A stretch of DNA of 44,443 nucleotides from Gammaproteobacteria bacterium (lineage in GTDB: Bacteria; Pseudomonadota; Gammaproteobacteria; Steroidobacterales; Steroidobacteraceae), in NCBI GenBank assembly GCA_027459765.1, contig DAIDHD010000071.1, positions 1 to 44,443 on the forward strand. The letters run 5' to 3'. A model generated the notes under the pieces. The model worked only from the letters and a program-made list of their open reading frames with translations, was not told the DNA's origin and made no database searches. Below are positions 1 to 7,833 of this stretch, piece after piece. Made by a program: the position numbers and the translations under genes. The first letter of the stretch is position 1. Each line of letters opens with the position of its first letter.

Positions 1-286
1 GCGTGGGCGCGATGGGCTTGTCGGCGCCCGGCAGGATCAGGGCGAGCCTTTCGGGATCGGTGCGGCTGGCTTCCACATGGATGAGCGCGGATTCGACGAC
101 GCGTGTGCGGCTGCGCTCGGTTCGCTCGCGAACGGTCCGGCCGAGTTCGGCGAGCGACAGATAGCGCTCGTCATCCGGCCGCGAGAACCACTCCGAGGAA
201 ACGCGGCCGATGCGCTCCCCGCGGTTGACATCCACCTTCCAGCCGCCACTCACGTCGCGCCGGGCATCGAGAACCTGCATGTTCAT
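1..286 (-). CDS. DUF932 domain-containing protein, N-terminal part only
   Basis: The gene runs off the left edge; about 95 codons are visible. The N-terminus contains DVSGGWKVDVNRGERIGRVS followed by EWFSRPDDERYLSL, which I recognise as the start of the DUF932 family found on many proteobacterial plasmids and integrative elements. Members are about 300-400 residues long and of unknown function. Three in-frame ATGs lie at 301, 286 and 280. I chose 286 because a GGAG lies 9 bases upstream. It is the only gene here pointing out of the left edge, and it is divergent from the abiE operon. Its product is probably cytoplasmic. Confidence 0.75.
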   Translation of the reverse strand, partial: MNMQVLDARRDVSGGWKVDVNRGERIGRVSSEWFSRPDDERYLSLAELGRTVRERTERSRTRVVESALIHVEASRTDPERLALILPGADKPIAPT

Positions 287-380
287 GGGATCAATCTCCA
301 TGACGGGTGCCGGAAGACTCTCTCCCAACTCTCAACCCGTCACGGAAATCCGGTCCACACTCTCACTCTACAGGGGGCGT

Positions 381-447
381 TGCGGGGGTCTCCCCGCAGA
401 AGGGGTCGGCCGAGACCCAGGGCTCGGCCGCAGGGGAAGGCTTTCCC
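381..447 (-). promoter_or_regulatory. Tandem hairpins in the leader of the DUF932 gene
   Basis: The 362-base gap between the DUF932 start (286) and the AbiEi start (649) holds three successive inverted repeats: TGCGGGG/CCCCGCA (381-387 and 392-398), GGCCGAG/CTCGGCC (408-414 and 423-429) and GGGGAA/TTCCCC (about 432-447). They would form a chain of stable stem-loops in the 5' leader of the DUF932 mRNA, or in single-stranded DNA. No T-run follows any of them, so a simple terminator is unlikely. The rest of the gap, 450-600, shows no gene I can support. Confidence 0.5.
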
Positions 448-601
448 CTCCTGGCCTCCCAGATCGTGGACACATGATTCCCAATCAGCGGGTCATTGAC
501 TCCCAAATGGCCGGGATTCGCTGGCGGCCAGCTCGGCGGCGCGGTCTTTGAGGCCTTTCCCCCTTCAGGGGCGCCTTGGTCCAGACCATGTCGCAGCCAG
601 G

Positions 602-638
602 TTGAAAACTGTCAGAAAACTGTGTATATTTCTGACAG
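602..638 (+). promoter_or_regulatory. Sigma-70 promoter with embedded operator for the abiE-hachiman operon
   Basis: TTGAAA (602-607) and TATATT (625-630) are separated by exactly 17 bases, a near-consensus promoter. A perfect 10-bp inverted repeat, CTGTCAGAAA (609-618) and TTTCTGACAG (629-638), lies in the spacer and over the -10 box. A protein bound here would block RNA polymerase. AbiEi antitoxins are known to autorepress by binding inverted repeats at their own promoter, so AbiEi is the likely ligand. Transcription would start near 637, just ahead of the AGGAGA ribosome site. Confidence 0.75.
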
Positions 639-648
639 GAGAATTATC

Positions 649-1242
649 GTGCAGCGACTGACCGAACAGATTCTCGCGCATACCGAAGGCTTGCCTGAGG
701 GCGCTCCGATCGCGGCAAAGAGCCTGCTCCATCTCGGCAATCGCGCCGCGGTGGACCAGGCATTGTCGCGACTGGTTGAACGTGGCCGGCTGATGCGCGC
801 CGGGCGCGGCGTCTATCTGCGCCCGGTTTCGAGCCGGTTCGGCGTCCGGGCGCCGTCGGTCGAGAAGGCGGTCGAAGCCCTCGCGGTCCAGCGCGGCGAG
901 GTCATCGTCTCGAACGGCGCTGCCGCCGCCAACGCGCTCGGCCTCACGACCCAGGTGCCGGTCCGGTCGGTCTATCTGACATCGGGCCGTAGCCGGACGA
1001 TGAATCTGGGCCAGCAGGTCGTCGAGCTGCGGCATGCGCCGCGCTGGCAGTTGGCGCTGGCCGATCGGCCCGCCGGACAGGCCGTGCGCGCGCTGGCTTG
1101 GCTGGGGCCGGAGAAGGCGGAAGCCGCCTTGAAGACGTTGAAGCGCAAACTGCCGTCTTCCACGTTCGGCGAACTTGTCGCGGCCGCACCCCAACTGCCG
1201 AGCTGGCTCGCCAGGACGGTGGGCAAGGTCGCGCATGGCTGA
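649..1242 (+). CDS. abiEi: AbiEi-type antitoxin, type IV toxin-antitoxin system (DUF6088-like)
   Basis: The 197-residue protein has an N-terminal winged-helix region (about residues 1-60) with RLMRAGRGVYLRP, typical of AbiEi antitoxins, then an AbiEi-type C-terminal domain. AbiEi proteins repress their own promoter and neutralise the AbiEii nucleotidyltransferase toxin without stable binding, which is the definition of a type IV system. I chose the GTG at 649 because AGGAGA lies 6 bases upstream and the predicted promoter at 602-630 excludes longer starts. The stop overlaps the AbiEii start by 8 bases, so the two are translationally coupled. The inverted repeat at 609-638 is the obvious candidate operator. 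Function is from family knowledge plus context. Confidence 0.85.
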   Translation: MQRLTEQILAHTEGLPEGAPIAAKSLLHLGNRAAVDQALSRLVERGRLMRAGRGVYLRPVSSRFGVRAPSVEKAVEALAVQRGEVIVSNGAAAANALGLTTQVPVRSVYLTSGRSRTMNLGQQVVELRHAPRWQLALADRPAGQAVRALAWLGPEKAEAALKTLKRKLPSSTFGELVAAAPQLPSWLARTVGKVAHG

Positions 1243-2251
1243 GGCGTTCCTCACATTGTCGGCAGACGATCGGCGCGAGGCCCTGGCCGTCGCCGCCGAT
1301 CGATCCGGGCGCCCGCTCCATCTGCTGGAAAAGGATGTGTGGGTCGTCTGGACTCTCGCGACGCTGTTCGGGTCCGACCTCGGCGAGCACCTCGTGTTCA
1401 AGGGCGGCACGTCGCTGTCGAAGGCGTATCACGTCATCCGGCGCTTTTCCGAAGACGTGGATCTCACCTACGACATTCGCGCTATCGCCCCCGACCTGGT
1501 GGGCGAGAACGGCGAGGCGCTGCCGAAAAATCGGAGCGAGGAGAAACGGTGGTCGAAGGCCGTCCGGCACCGCCTGCCCGAGTGGGTTGACGGAACGGTC
1601 AAGCCTCTCCTTGCCGGCGCAATCGAAGCGCAATCGCTGCCGGCGACCCTTAGGGTCGAAGGCGACAAACTGTTCGTCGACTATGAGGCGACCTCGACGG
1701 GATCTGGCTATGTGGCTCCAAGCGTGATGCTGGAGTTCGGCGCCCGCTCGACGGGGGAGCCGGCGAGCCCGCGCGATGTCGTGTGCGATGCGGCCGGACA
1801 GATCGAAGGCGTCGAATTTCCAACGGCGCGCCCGCGGGTGATGCATGCCGAGCGGACCTTCTGGGAGAAGGCGACGGCGATGCACGTCTTCTGCCTGCAG
1901 GAACGGCTTCGTGGCGAACGCTTCGCCCGCCACTGGCACGACGTTGTTCGACTGGATGATGCGGGGATCGCCACCGCCGCAATGTCCGACCGCGACCTCG
2001 CCGATGCGGTGGCTCGCCACAAGGGCATGTTCTTCGCGGAGAAGGCGGCCGATGGCGAGACCATCGACTATGAAGCTGCCGTGGGTGGAAAGCTGCAGCT
2101 CGCACCGAGTGGTGAAGCGCGCGCGGCATTGGCCACGGACTATGCGCGCATGGTCGAAGACGGGCTGCTGCTCGAAGATGCCGAGCCTTTTGACGCGTTG
2201 ATCGAGCGATGCGCAGACGTCGCCGAACGGGCGAACCATGCGGCACGATAA
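1235..2251 (+). CDS. abiEii: AbiEii/AbiGii-family nucleotidyltransferase toxin
   Basis: The protein has 338 residues. The nucleotidyltransferase signature is visible: FKGGTSLSK (about residues 55-63) followed by RRFSEDVDLTYD, giving the paired metal-binding Asp74 and Asp76. A later FWEK (about residue 212) and a downstream HDV segment match the other conserved motifs of the DUF1814 family. Such toxins transfer nucleotides to RNA, in studied relatives to tRNA acceptor ends, and stop growth. The start ATG overlaps the antitoxin stop, and the end overlaps hamA by 14 bases, so this toxin is physically tied to the Hachiman genes behind it. All key residues look intact, so the toxin is probably active. 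Confidence 0.88.
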   Translation: MAEAFLTLSADDRREALAVAADRSGRPLHLLEKDVWVVWTLATLFGSDLGEHLVFKGGTSLSKAYHVIRRFSEDVDLTYDIRAIAPDLVGENGEALPKNRSEEKRWSKAVRHRLPEWVDGTVKPLLAGAIEAQSLPATLRVEGDKLFVDYEATSTGSGYVAPSVMLEFGARSTGEPASPRDVVCDAAGQIEGVEFPTARPRVMHAERTFWEKATAMHVFCLQERLRGERFARHWHDVVRLDDAGIATAAMSDRDLADAVARHKGMFFAEKAADGETIDYEAAVGGKLQLAPSGEARAALATDYARMVEDGLLLEDAEPFDALIERCADVAERANHAAR

Positions 2252-3050
2252 TGGGAGTTGGGAAAGCGTGGGGCTGTATAAAAAATGGTGTGACGCCACC
2301 AGGGAGAAGGACAAGCGCAAGCGCTACTGGACCTATGTCGAGAAGGATGGCGGCCGCGACGAGATTCGCGATGGCCTGGCTGAGACCATCCGCTCGCACT
2401 ACGACCGGCTCGAACGCATTGCCGAGGACGTGGAGCGGCTCGGGTACAAGGTCGCCGCCAAGATCCTCAGCGAGGCGATGCCCCAGACGCCCAAAGGCCG
2501 CTCCGGCGATCTCGGTGAGATTCTCGCGACCGAACTGGTTGAGGAGGAAATCGGCCTGCGCGTCCCAGTGCGCCGCCTGCGCTACAAGGACGGCCGCAAC
2601 ATGGCCATGCGCGGCGACGACTTCATCGGCGCCGGCTACGATGGGGCCGGCGAGAAGCTCTGGCTCCTGAAGGGCGAGGCCAAGAGCAATAAGGTGCTCG
2701 GGAAAGCCACGGTCACGAGCGCCCGCAAGGTACTCAACCGCGATAGCGGCCGTTGTACGCCCGACTCCCTGCTGTTCGTCGCCAATCGCCTGCTCGAGAG
2801 CAACGATCCAGACGACAACGCGCTGGGTCGCAGCCTCCGAGACGAAGTGGGCCTGAAGTCCCTTCGCGCCGACCGCATCGACCACATGCTCTTCACCGTT
2901 TCGGGCAACGGCCCGCACGCTTCGCTGAAGGAGGACCTCGACGCCACGGGAACCAATCGAGACCATTACGTCGTGAACATCCACGTCGAAGATCACCAGG
3001 ACTTCATCGCGGCCATGTACCAGGAGACGGAAGACCTTGGAGACGATTGA
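2238..3050 (+). CDS. hamA: HamA-like DUF1837 nuclease of a Hachiman defence system
   Basis: The 270-residue protein has the DUF1837 layout: a GRSGDLGE segment at about 88-94, a DDFIGAGYD loop at about 127-135, and an ExK pair in KGEAKSN (Glu147, Lys149). These form a PD-(D/E)xK-type nuclease site. HamA works with the helicase HamB in Hachiman anti-phage defence: HamB senses DNA damage or invading DNA and releases HamA to degrade DNA. The next gene encodes a large helicase and overlaps this one by 14 bases, the standard HamA-HamB arrangement. The ATG at 2238 lies inside the end of abiEii. Assignment to Hachiman rests on domain order and motifs; I have not compared sequences directly. Confidence 0.8.
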   Translation: MRHDNGSWESVGLYKKWCDATREKDKRKRYWTYVEKDGGRDEIRDGLAETIRSHYDRLERIAEDVERLGYKVAAKILSEAMPQTPKGRSGDLGEILATELVEEEIGLRVPVRRLRYKDGRNMAMRGDDFIGAGYDGAGEKLWLLKGEAKSNKVLGKATVTSARKVLNRDSGRCTPDSLLFVANRLLESNDPDDNALGRSLRDEVGLKSLRADRIDHMLFTVSGNGPHASLKEDLDATGTNRDHYVVNIHVEDHQDFIAAMYQETEDLGDD

Positions 3051-6000
3051 CGAACTGACCGCGTTCCTGGCGACCGCAACCGTCGACGGCATCCTTGGGC
3101 GCCTCCTCTATCGTGGCGCCGCCTGGTCGCTGATGCGCGAGGAAGGCGTGTTGCCGCCGAATGCGCCGCCCCTCGGCGCGACGATCGAAACCGATCTTGC
3201 CGAACACGGCTTCGCCCTGCTTCGGGGCGCGATGGCCTTGCGTGCTCAGGCCGGTGCGTCGGATCTGACCGGCAAGGCGTTCGAGCGCGCCGCCAACGCC
3301 TTCGAAGCCCTAGTGCGCAACGGCGATCCGGAGTCACCCGATCGCGGTTTCCGCAGGACGATCGCCGCCGCGGCCTACCACCTGGCCGGCTTCTCGGCCG
3401 TCGCCTATTCGCTCTTCAACGAGACCGCGGACGACCTCAATGCCTCGCCGGGCGAAACGGCAATCCGGCACCTGATCCTGCGCGATCTCGGCCAGTTGCG
3501 CGGCTTCGTTCGCGAGTGGCTGGACGACGACGCGCACGGCGATGAGCAGATCGCCGAGGCGCTGACGGGCGAAGACCCTGACATCGACGAGGTGCTGTCG
3601 ACCATCCTCAACACGACGATCTGCCGAGCACTGGCGCATTTTGACTTCGCACTTGAGACGGGCGAGCCCGAGCCGATCGAAAGCGCCCGGACCTTGCTCG
3701 GCACCGCGGTCAGCCTGGCGGACAACGCCGAGAATGTTCCGCTGTGGTGGATCTCGAACCTTTGTCGTCACCTGATCGATGATCTTTGGCAGCATTCGCT
3801 GCACCAGAATCTGCCGACCGAGCCGCCAGAGGGGACAGAGGAAAAATACCCTGACCTGCGGCGGTTGTTCATCTCGTCACTCTACGCGCGTAAGACCTCC
3901 GAGGTGGAGCTATGGCCGTCGCAGCGCGAAGCGGCCCAGCGTTCCACGGACGTCACCGACGACCTGGTCGTCGCCTTGCCGACGAGCGCCGGCAAGACGC
4001 GGGTGGCCGAGATCGCCGCGCTGATGACTTTGTCGTCGGCGCGCCGGGTGCTGATCGTCACGCCGCTGCGTGCCCTGTCGGCGCAGACCGAGCGATCTTT
4101 CAGAAAGACCTTCGCGCCGCTCGGCTTCAGCGTCTCCTCTCTTTACGGGGCCAGCGGCCTTTCAGCCGGCGATGAAGACGCTTTGCGCTCCCGCGAGATC
4201 ATCATCGCGACGCCCGAGAAGCTCGACTTCGCGCTAAGGAGCGACCCGTCGCTGATCGATGACGTCGGCCTGATCGTCCTCGACGAAGGGCACATGATCG
4301 GCCCGAGCGAGCGCGAAATCCGCTACGAGACGCTGGTGCAGCGTCTGCTTCGACGCGCGGACGCGGGCGAACGCCGGATTGTCTGCCTCTCCGCCATTCT
4401 GCCCAGCGGCGACGAACTGGACGATCTCACCGCATGGATACGCTCCGACGAACCGGGCGAGCCTGTGCGTTCCGACTGGCGCCCCACGCGGCAGCGGTTC
4501 GGCGCGCTCACCTGGCGGGGCAAGGACGCGCTGCTTCGGCTCGACCTCGACGACGATGGTCCGTTCCTCGACAAATTCGTCGTGCAGAAACCGGCGCGGG
4601 GGAAAGAGAAGAAGCCCTATCCGCGCAAGAACTCGCACCTCGCATTGTTCGCGGCATGGGAATTCGCAGGCCAGGGCAAGCGGACCCTGATCTTCTCCAC
4701 CCAGGCGAATTGGGTCGAGAGCTACGGCAAACAGGTCGTGGACCTCTGCAAGCGTGGCTATCTGGATTCGCTGCTGGACGACGAAGCGTCGATCGTGCGC
4801 GCCTTAGAGGTGGGCAAGGAATGGTTGGGCGAGAGCCATCCCGCCGTCGCCTGCCTGAAGGCGGGCGTCGCCATCCACCACGGCCGGCTGCCAAGCCCGT
4901 TCCTGCGTGAGTTGGAGGCCCTGCTGTCCGAGGGTGTCCTGAAAGTCATCGTCGCGTCGCCGACACTGTCGCAGGGCCTCAATCTCAACGCCGCCGTGCT
5001 CTTGGTGCCCGCGCTGTATCGGGCGGCCGAGAAAATCAAAGGCGAGGAGTTTGCGAACGTCGCCGGCCGCGCCGGGCGCGCCTTCGTGGACGTCGAGGGC
5101 CTCATCGTCCACGTCATGTTCGATAAGATCGATTGGCGAAGGAAAGAATGGGGGAAGCTAGTCGCTTCCGCCAAGGCCCGCACGCTGAAAAGCGGCCTCA
5201 TCCAGATCGTCGCCGAGATCCTCGATCGCCTGTCGCGCGAGGGGGTGCTGGATCGCGATGACGCTTGGGAATATCTCGCCAACGCCCGCGAAGCGTGGAG
5301 ATCTCCCGAGGAGGAGGCCGCGGTCGCCGAGCGCCTGGCCGCCGCGGTGGATTACGATGACGATGGCGACGAAGATGAAGACGGCGGCGATGACGAGGAA
5401 GAGACCATCGACGAGGAGCCGCTTTCGCAAATCGTCGAACGGCTCGATGCGACCGTGTTCGGTCTGATCGAAGCACTCGATTCCGATCGCGCCGACCTGC
5501 CGAGGCTCTTGGACGAGGCGCTCAAGGGATCGCTCTGGGCGCGCCAGATCGCCCGCGAGGACGAGGACGTCGCCCCGCTGCACAAGAAGGTGTTTGAGGC
5601 GCGCGCCGATCTCATTTGGAAAACCACCACAGCGCAGGCGCGGCGCGGGCATTTCGCCATGGGCGTCGGGCTTGAGGCGGGTCTCACCATCGACGCCATG
5701 GCCGACGAGCTGGCCGAGCTCCTCGACCGAGCAGACGAAGCGGCGCTGAGCGGCGACATCGACGAACTTGTCGACGCCCTCGGTGGTCTCGGCGAACGCC
5801 TGCTGTTCATGCGGCCTTTCATCCCCGACAAGGCGAACGCGTTGCCGGCGAATTGGAAGGTCATCCTGCGCAGTTGGGTGTCTGGCGAGGATGTCGCCAA
5901 GATCGGACCGCAGAACATGCGGGCCGTCGAAGAGGCCTTCACCTATCGTTTGGTCTGGGCGCTGGAAGCTGTCCGCACCCGCCGCATGTCCCTCGGCTGG

Positions 6001-6540
6001 TCGCCAGACACGGTAGCGGGAGGCGCCGCTGCAGCGGTCGAAACCGGCGTCCCGCGATTCATGATGTCGATGTTGATCCGCGCGGGCCTTCCGTCACGGC
6101 GCGCGGCCATGGCGGCGATCGAGGATGCCAAGCCAGTCTTCGTCACGCCCGCCGAAATGCGTGCATGGCTCGAATCCGACGAGATCACGGCCTACACGGA
6201 CGCCGGCGACTGGCCCACGCCCGACACGGCCGCGCTATGGGCGCGGTTCCGAACCGAAGCCCTCAGCGGCGGCATCCAGAAATGGTCGGTCGAGCACTAC
6301 AAGCGCCTGCTGGACGTCGCGGCTGTCCCGCCTGCCGGCCTCTATCGGATCGTCACCGATGAGGGTGACGGGCGGACCTGGCTGACGACGCCCGACTACC
6401 AGCGGGTCGCCGCCTTCAAGAAACCCGCGGTCGATCCCAAGCCCAGCCTCTTCTCGGGTCGATTGCCGGGCAACACCAGGCTGGTGGAGGCCTTGCGCGT
6501 CGGCCGAGGAAAACTGCGCTGGCCGACGGCCGATGCGTAG
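3037..6540 (+). CDS. hamB: HamB-like superfamily 2 helicase of a Hachiman defence system
   Basis: The protein has 1167 residues. A helical N-terminal region (1-300) precedes the helicase core: PTSAGKT (Walker A, 315-321), LDEGH (415-419, Walker B), SAI (452-454, motif III) and GRAGR (about 676-680, motif VI). A very acidic stretch of Asp/Glu lies at about 772-794, followed by a helical C-terminal region. HamB is the sensor and motor of Hachiman. The start is a TTG at 3037 with GGAAG and AGGAGA upstream, inside the hamA end. It is followed after 15 bases by a CoiA-like nuclease gene on the same strand. Length is in the HamB range. No frameshift or lost motif is visible. Confidence 0.82.
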   Translation: METIDELTAFLATATVDGILGRLLYRGAAWSLMREEGVLPPNAPPLGATIETDLAEHGFALLRGAMALRAQAGASDLTGKAFERAANAFEALVRNGDPESPDRGFRRTIAAAAYHLAGFSAVAYSLFNETADDLNASPGETAIRHLILRDLGQLRGFVREWLDDDAHGDEQIAEALTGEDPDIDEVLSTILNTTICRALAHFDFALETGEPEPIESARTLLGTAVSLADNAENVPLWWISNLCRHLIDDLWQHSLHQNLPTEPPEGTEEKYPDLRRLFISSLYARKTSEVELWPSQREAAQRSTDVTDDLVVALPTSAGKTRVAEIAALMTLSSARRVLIVTPLRALSAQTERSFRKTFAPLGFSVSSLYGASGLSAGDEDALRSREIIIATPEKLDFALRSDPSLIDDVGLIVLDEGHMIGPSEREIRYETLVQRLLRRADAGERRIVCLSAILPSGDELDDLTAWIRSDEPGEPVRSDWRPTRQRFGALTWRGKDALLRLDLDDDGPFLDKFVVQKPARGKEKKPYPRKNSHLALFAAWEFAGQGKRTLIFSTQANWVESYGKQVVDLCKRGYLDSLLDDEASIVRALEVGKEWLGESHPAVACLKAGVAIHHGRLPSPFLRELEALLSEGVLKVIVASPTLSQGLNLNAAVLLVPALYRAAEKIKGEEFANVAGRAGRAFVDVEGLIVHVMFDKIDWRRKEWGKLVASAKARTLKSGLIQIVAEILDRLSREGVLDRDDAWEYLANAREAWRSPEEEAAVAERLAAAVDYDDDGDEDEDGGDDEEETIDEEPLSQIVERLDATVFGLIEALDSDRADLPRLLDEALKGSLWARQIAREDEDVAPLHKKVFEARADLIWKTTTAQARRGHFAMGVGLEAGLTIDAMADELAELLDRADEAALSGDIDELVDALGGLGERLLFMRPFIPDKANALPANWKVILRSWVSGEDVAKIGPQNMRAVEEAFTYRLVWALEAVRTRRMSLGWSPDTVAGGAAAAVETGVPRFMMSMLIRAGLPSRRAAMAAIEDAKPVFVTPAEMRAWLESDEITAYTDAGDWPTPDTAALWARFRTEALSGGIQKWSVEHYKRLLDVAAVPPAGLYRIVTDEGDGRTWLTTPDYQRVAAFKKPAVDPKPSLFSGRLPGNTRLVEALRVGRGKLRWPTADA

Positions 6541-6555
6541 AAGGGACCGGTAGCC

Positions 6556-7260
6556 ATGCTCTATGCCTGGATCGGCGACCAGAAACGCGCGCCCGTCGCG
6601 AAGGGAGAGCGCACGACCTGCCACGACTGCGGTGGCCTGCTCACCGCCGTCATGCCTGTCGAGAACACGCCCCACTGGCGGCACAAAGCTGGCGACTGCG
6701 ATCCTTGGAGCGAGCCCGAGGGACCTTGGCACCTGGGCTGGAAAGAACTCTTCGATATGTCCTGCCGCGAGATCGCTTTGCGCGATTCGATGACAGGCGA
6801 GCTTCACCGCGCGGACGTTCTGGTCGGTAGCGGCACCCCTATGGCGACCGTGCTGGAGCTACAGCACTCCTCGATCAGCGAGGACGAACGCAATGCGCGG
6901 GAGGCCTTCTATCGACGCGGGCATCGGATGTTCTGGCTGGTCCACATCCACAGCGAAAGCTCGTTCCTGGGGACCTATTTCAGCATGTCGCTCGACTTCA
7001 AATCGCGGGTCGTCAATCTCGATGGCAAGGAATTCGCGATCATGCGGTGGATGGGACCGAACAAGCAGTTCATTGAGAAGTGGAAGCGTGCCGCCGCCCA
7101 CGTCTTCTTCAATGCGGGTCCGTACATCTTCTACCTCGCAGGCGCTGGCGCGGCCTCTCGCCTCGGAGGTCCCTTGAAGCGCGGCGAATTTGCTCTCTGC
7201 GCGCTCACTCGCGATGAGTTTGTGCGAGCCGTTCGAGGCGAGGACGTTCGATCGGCGTAG
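6556..7260 (+). CDS. CoiA-like PD-(D/E)xK nuclease, third gene of the Hachiman operon
   Basis: The 234-residue protein starts with a zinc-finger-like segment (CHDCGG at about 22-27, then HWRHK near 40), then PWHLGWKELF, HRADV and LELQHSSISEDER. This order of finger, a conserved His/Lys helix, Asp and the ExQ motif is that of the CoiA-like nuclease superfamily, whose best-known members act on incoming DNA in competence. It starts 15 bases after hamB, with AGGGA upstream, and clearly belongs to the same operon. I do not know it as a standard Hachiman part. It could be an accessory nuclease, a regulator of HamAB, or a separate defence gene. Confidence 0.7.
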   Translation: MLYAWIGDQKRAPVAKGERTTCHDCGGLLTAVMPVENTPHWRHKAGDCDPWSEPEGPWHLGWKELFDMSCREIALRDSMTGELHRADVLVGSGTPMATVLELQHSSISEDERNAREAFYRRGHRMFWLVHIHSESSFLGTYFSMSLDFKSRVVNLDGKEFAIMRWMGPNKQFIEKWKRAAAHVFFNAGPYIFYLAGAGAASRLGGPLKRGEFALCALTRDEFVRAVRGEDVRSA

Positions 7261-7268
7261 CGTGCTGG

Positions 7269-7787
7269 TCAGGGCTGCGACGGAAATACGTGATCGATCC
7301 ACGAAGCGCAGGCAGCCACGACGTCAAGTGCCATTCCCGGCGAGTGGATGTCAGACGTGCCATGAGACAGTCCATTTCGCAGTGCGATCAAGGCCTCGAT
7401 AGGGTCGGAGACCACAGTGGGACCGGGCACGAGCGCCGGTAGCGCGCCAGCCTTCCTCGCTCTGTCGACGAGATTGCGCAGCGTGCCACGAGCGGCGCCG
7501 CCATGGCCGTTGAGCCGATGCTTCAGCGCCAGCTCGAACGCGCCGAATGCCTGCACTTCGCCGACCACGAGGAGGTCGTAGTCGAAGAAGGCGTAGATGA
7601 TGGTGTTTCGAGCCCGATCGAAAGCTGCCACCACGTCCGCCGGCGCGGCGCCTGTGAGGCCGACGCTTGCCAGTGCCCCATGGTGGTCCGCGAGCGTCAT
7701 TCGGCGGGCTGCACCGTTCTCAACGACGCAGAGATCGGCGAAGCGCGGGTCACGTTGCAGAATGCTTTCGACCGTTTTGAAGGCCAT
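7269..7787 (-). CDS. HEPN-like protein with an RX4H motif
   Basis: The 172-residue protein has no family name I am sure of. Near its C-terminus it reads ALRNGLSHGTSD, giving Arg137-x4-His142, the catalytic signature of HEPN ribonucleases. The middle is helical, with FGAFELALKHRL, also usual in HEPN-like proteins. I chose the ATG at 7787; a GTG at 7814 would add nine residues. It ends 8 bases from the convergent CoiA-like gene and lies 46 bases behind the integrase on the same strand. It may be a toxin or abortive-infection effector, or serve the element in another way. No adjacent MNT-type antitoxin is seen. Confidence 0.55.
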   Translation of the reverse strand: MAFKTVESILQRDPRFADLCVVENGAARRMTLADHHGALASVGLTGAAPADVVAAFDRARNTIIYAFFDYDLLVVGEVQAFGAFELALKHRLNGHGGAARGTLRNLVDRARKAGALPALVPGPTVVSDPIEALIALRNGLSHGTSDIHSPGMALDVVAACASWIDHVFPSQP

Positions 7788-7833
7788 ATGACTGATCCGA
7801 TTCGTTCGATACACGACCGGCTCGTCATAGACC

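Noticed and set aside
944..2320. Long - strand open frame of about 458 codons opposite the AbiE genes
   Set aside because: It is antisense to genes with clear motifs and has no recognisable domain; long antisense frames are expected at this GC content.
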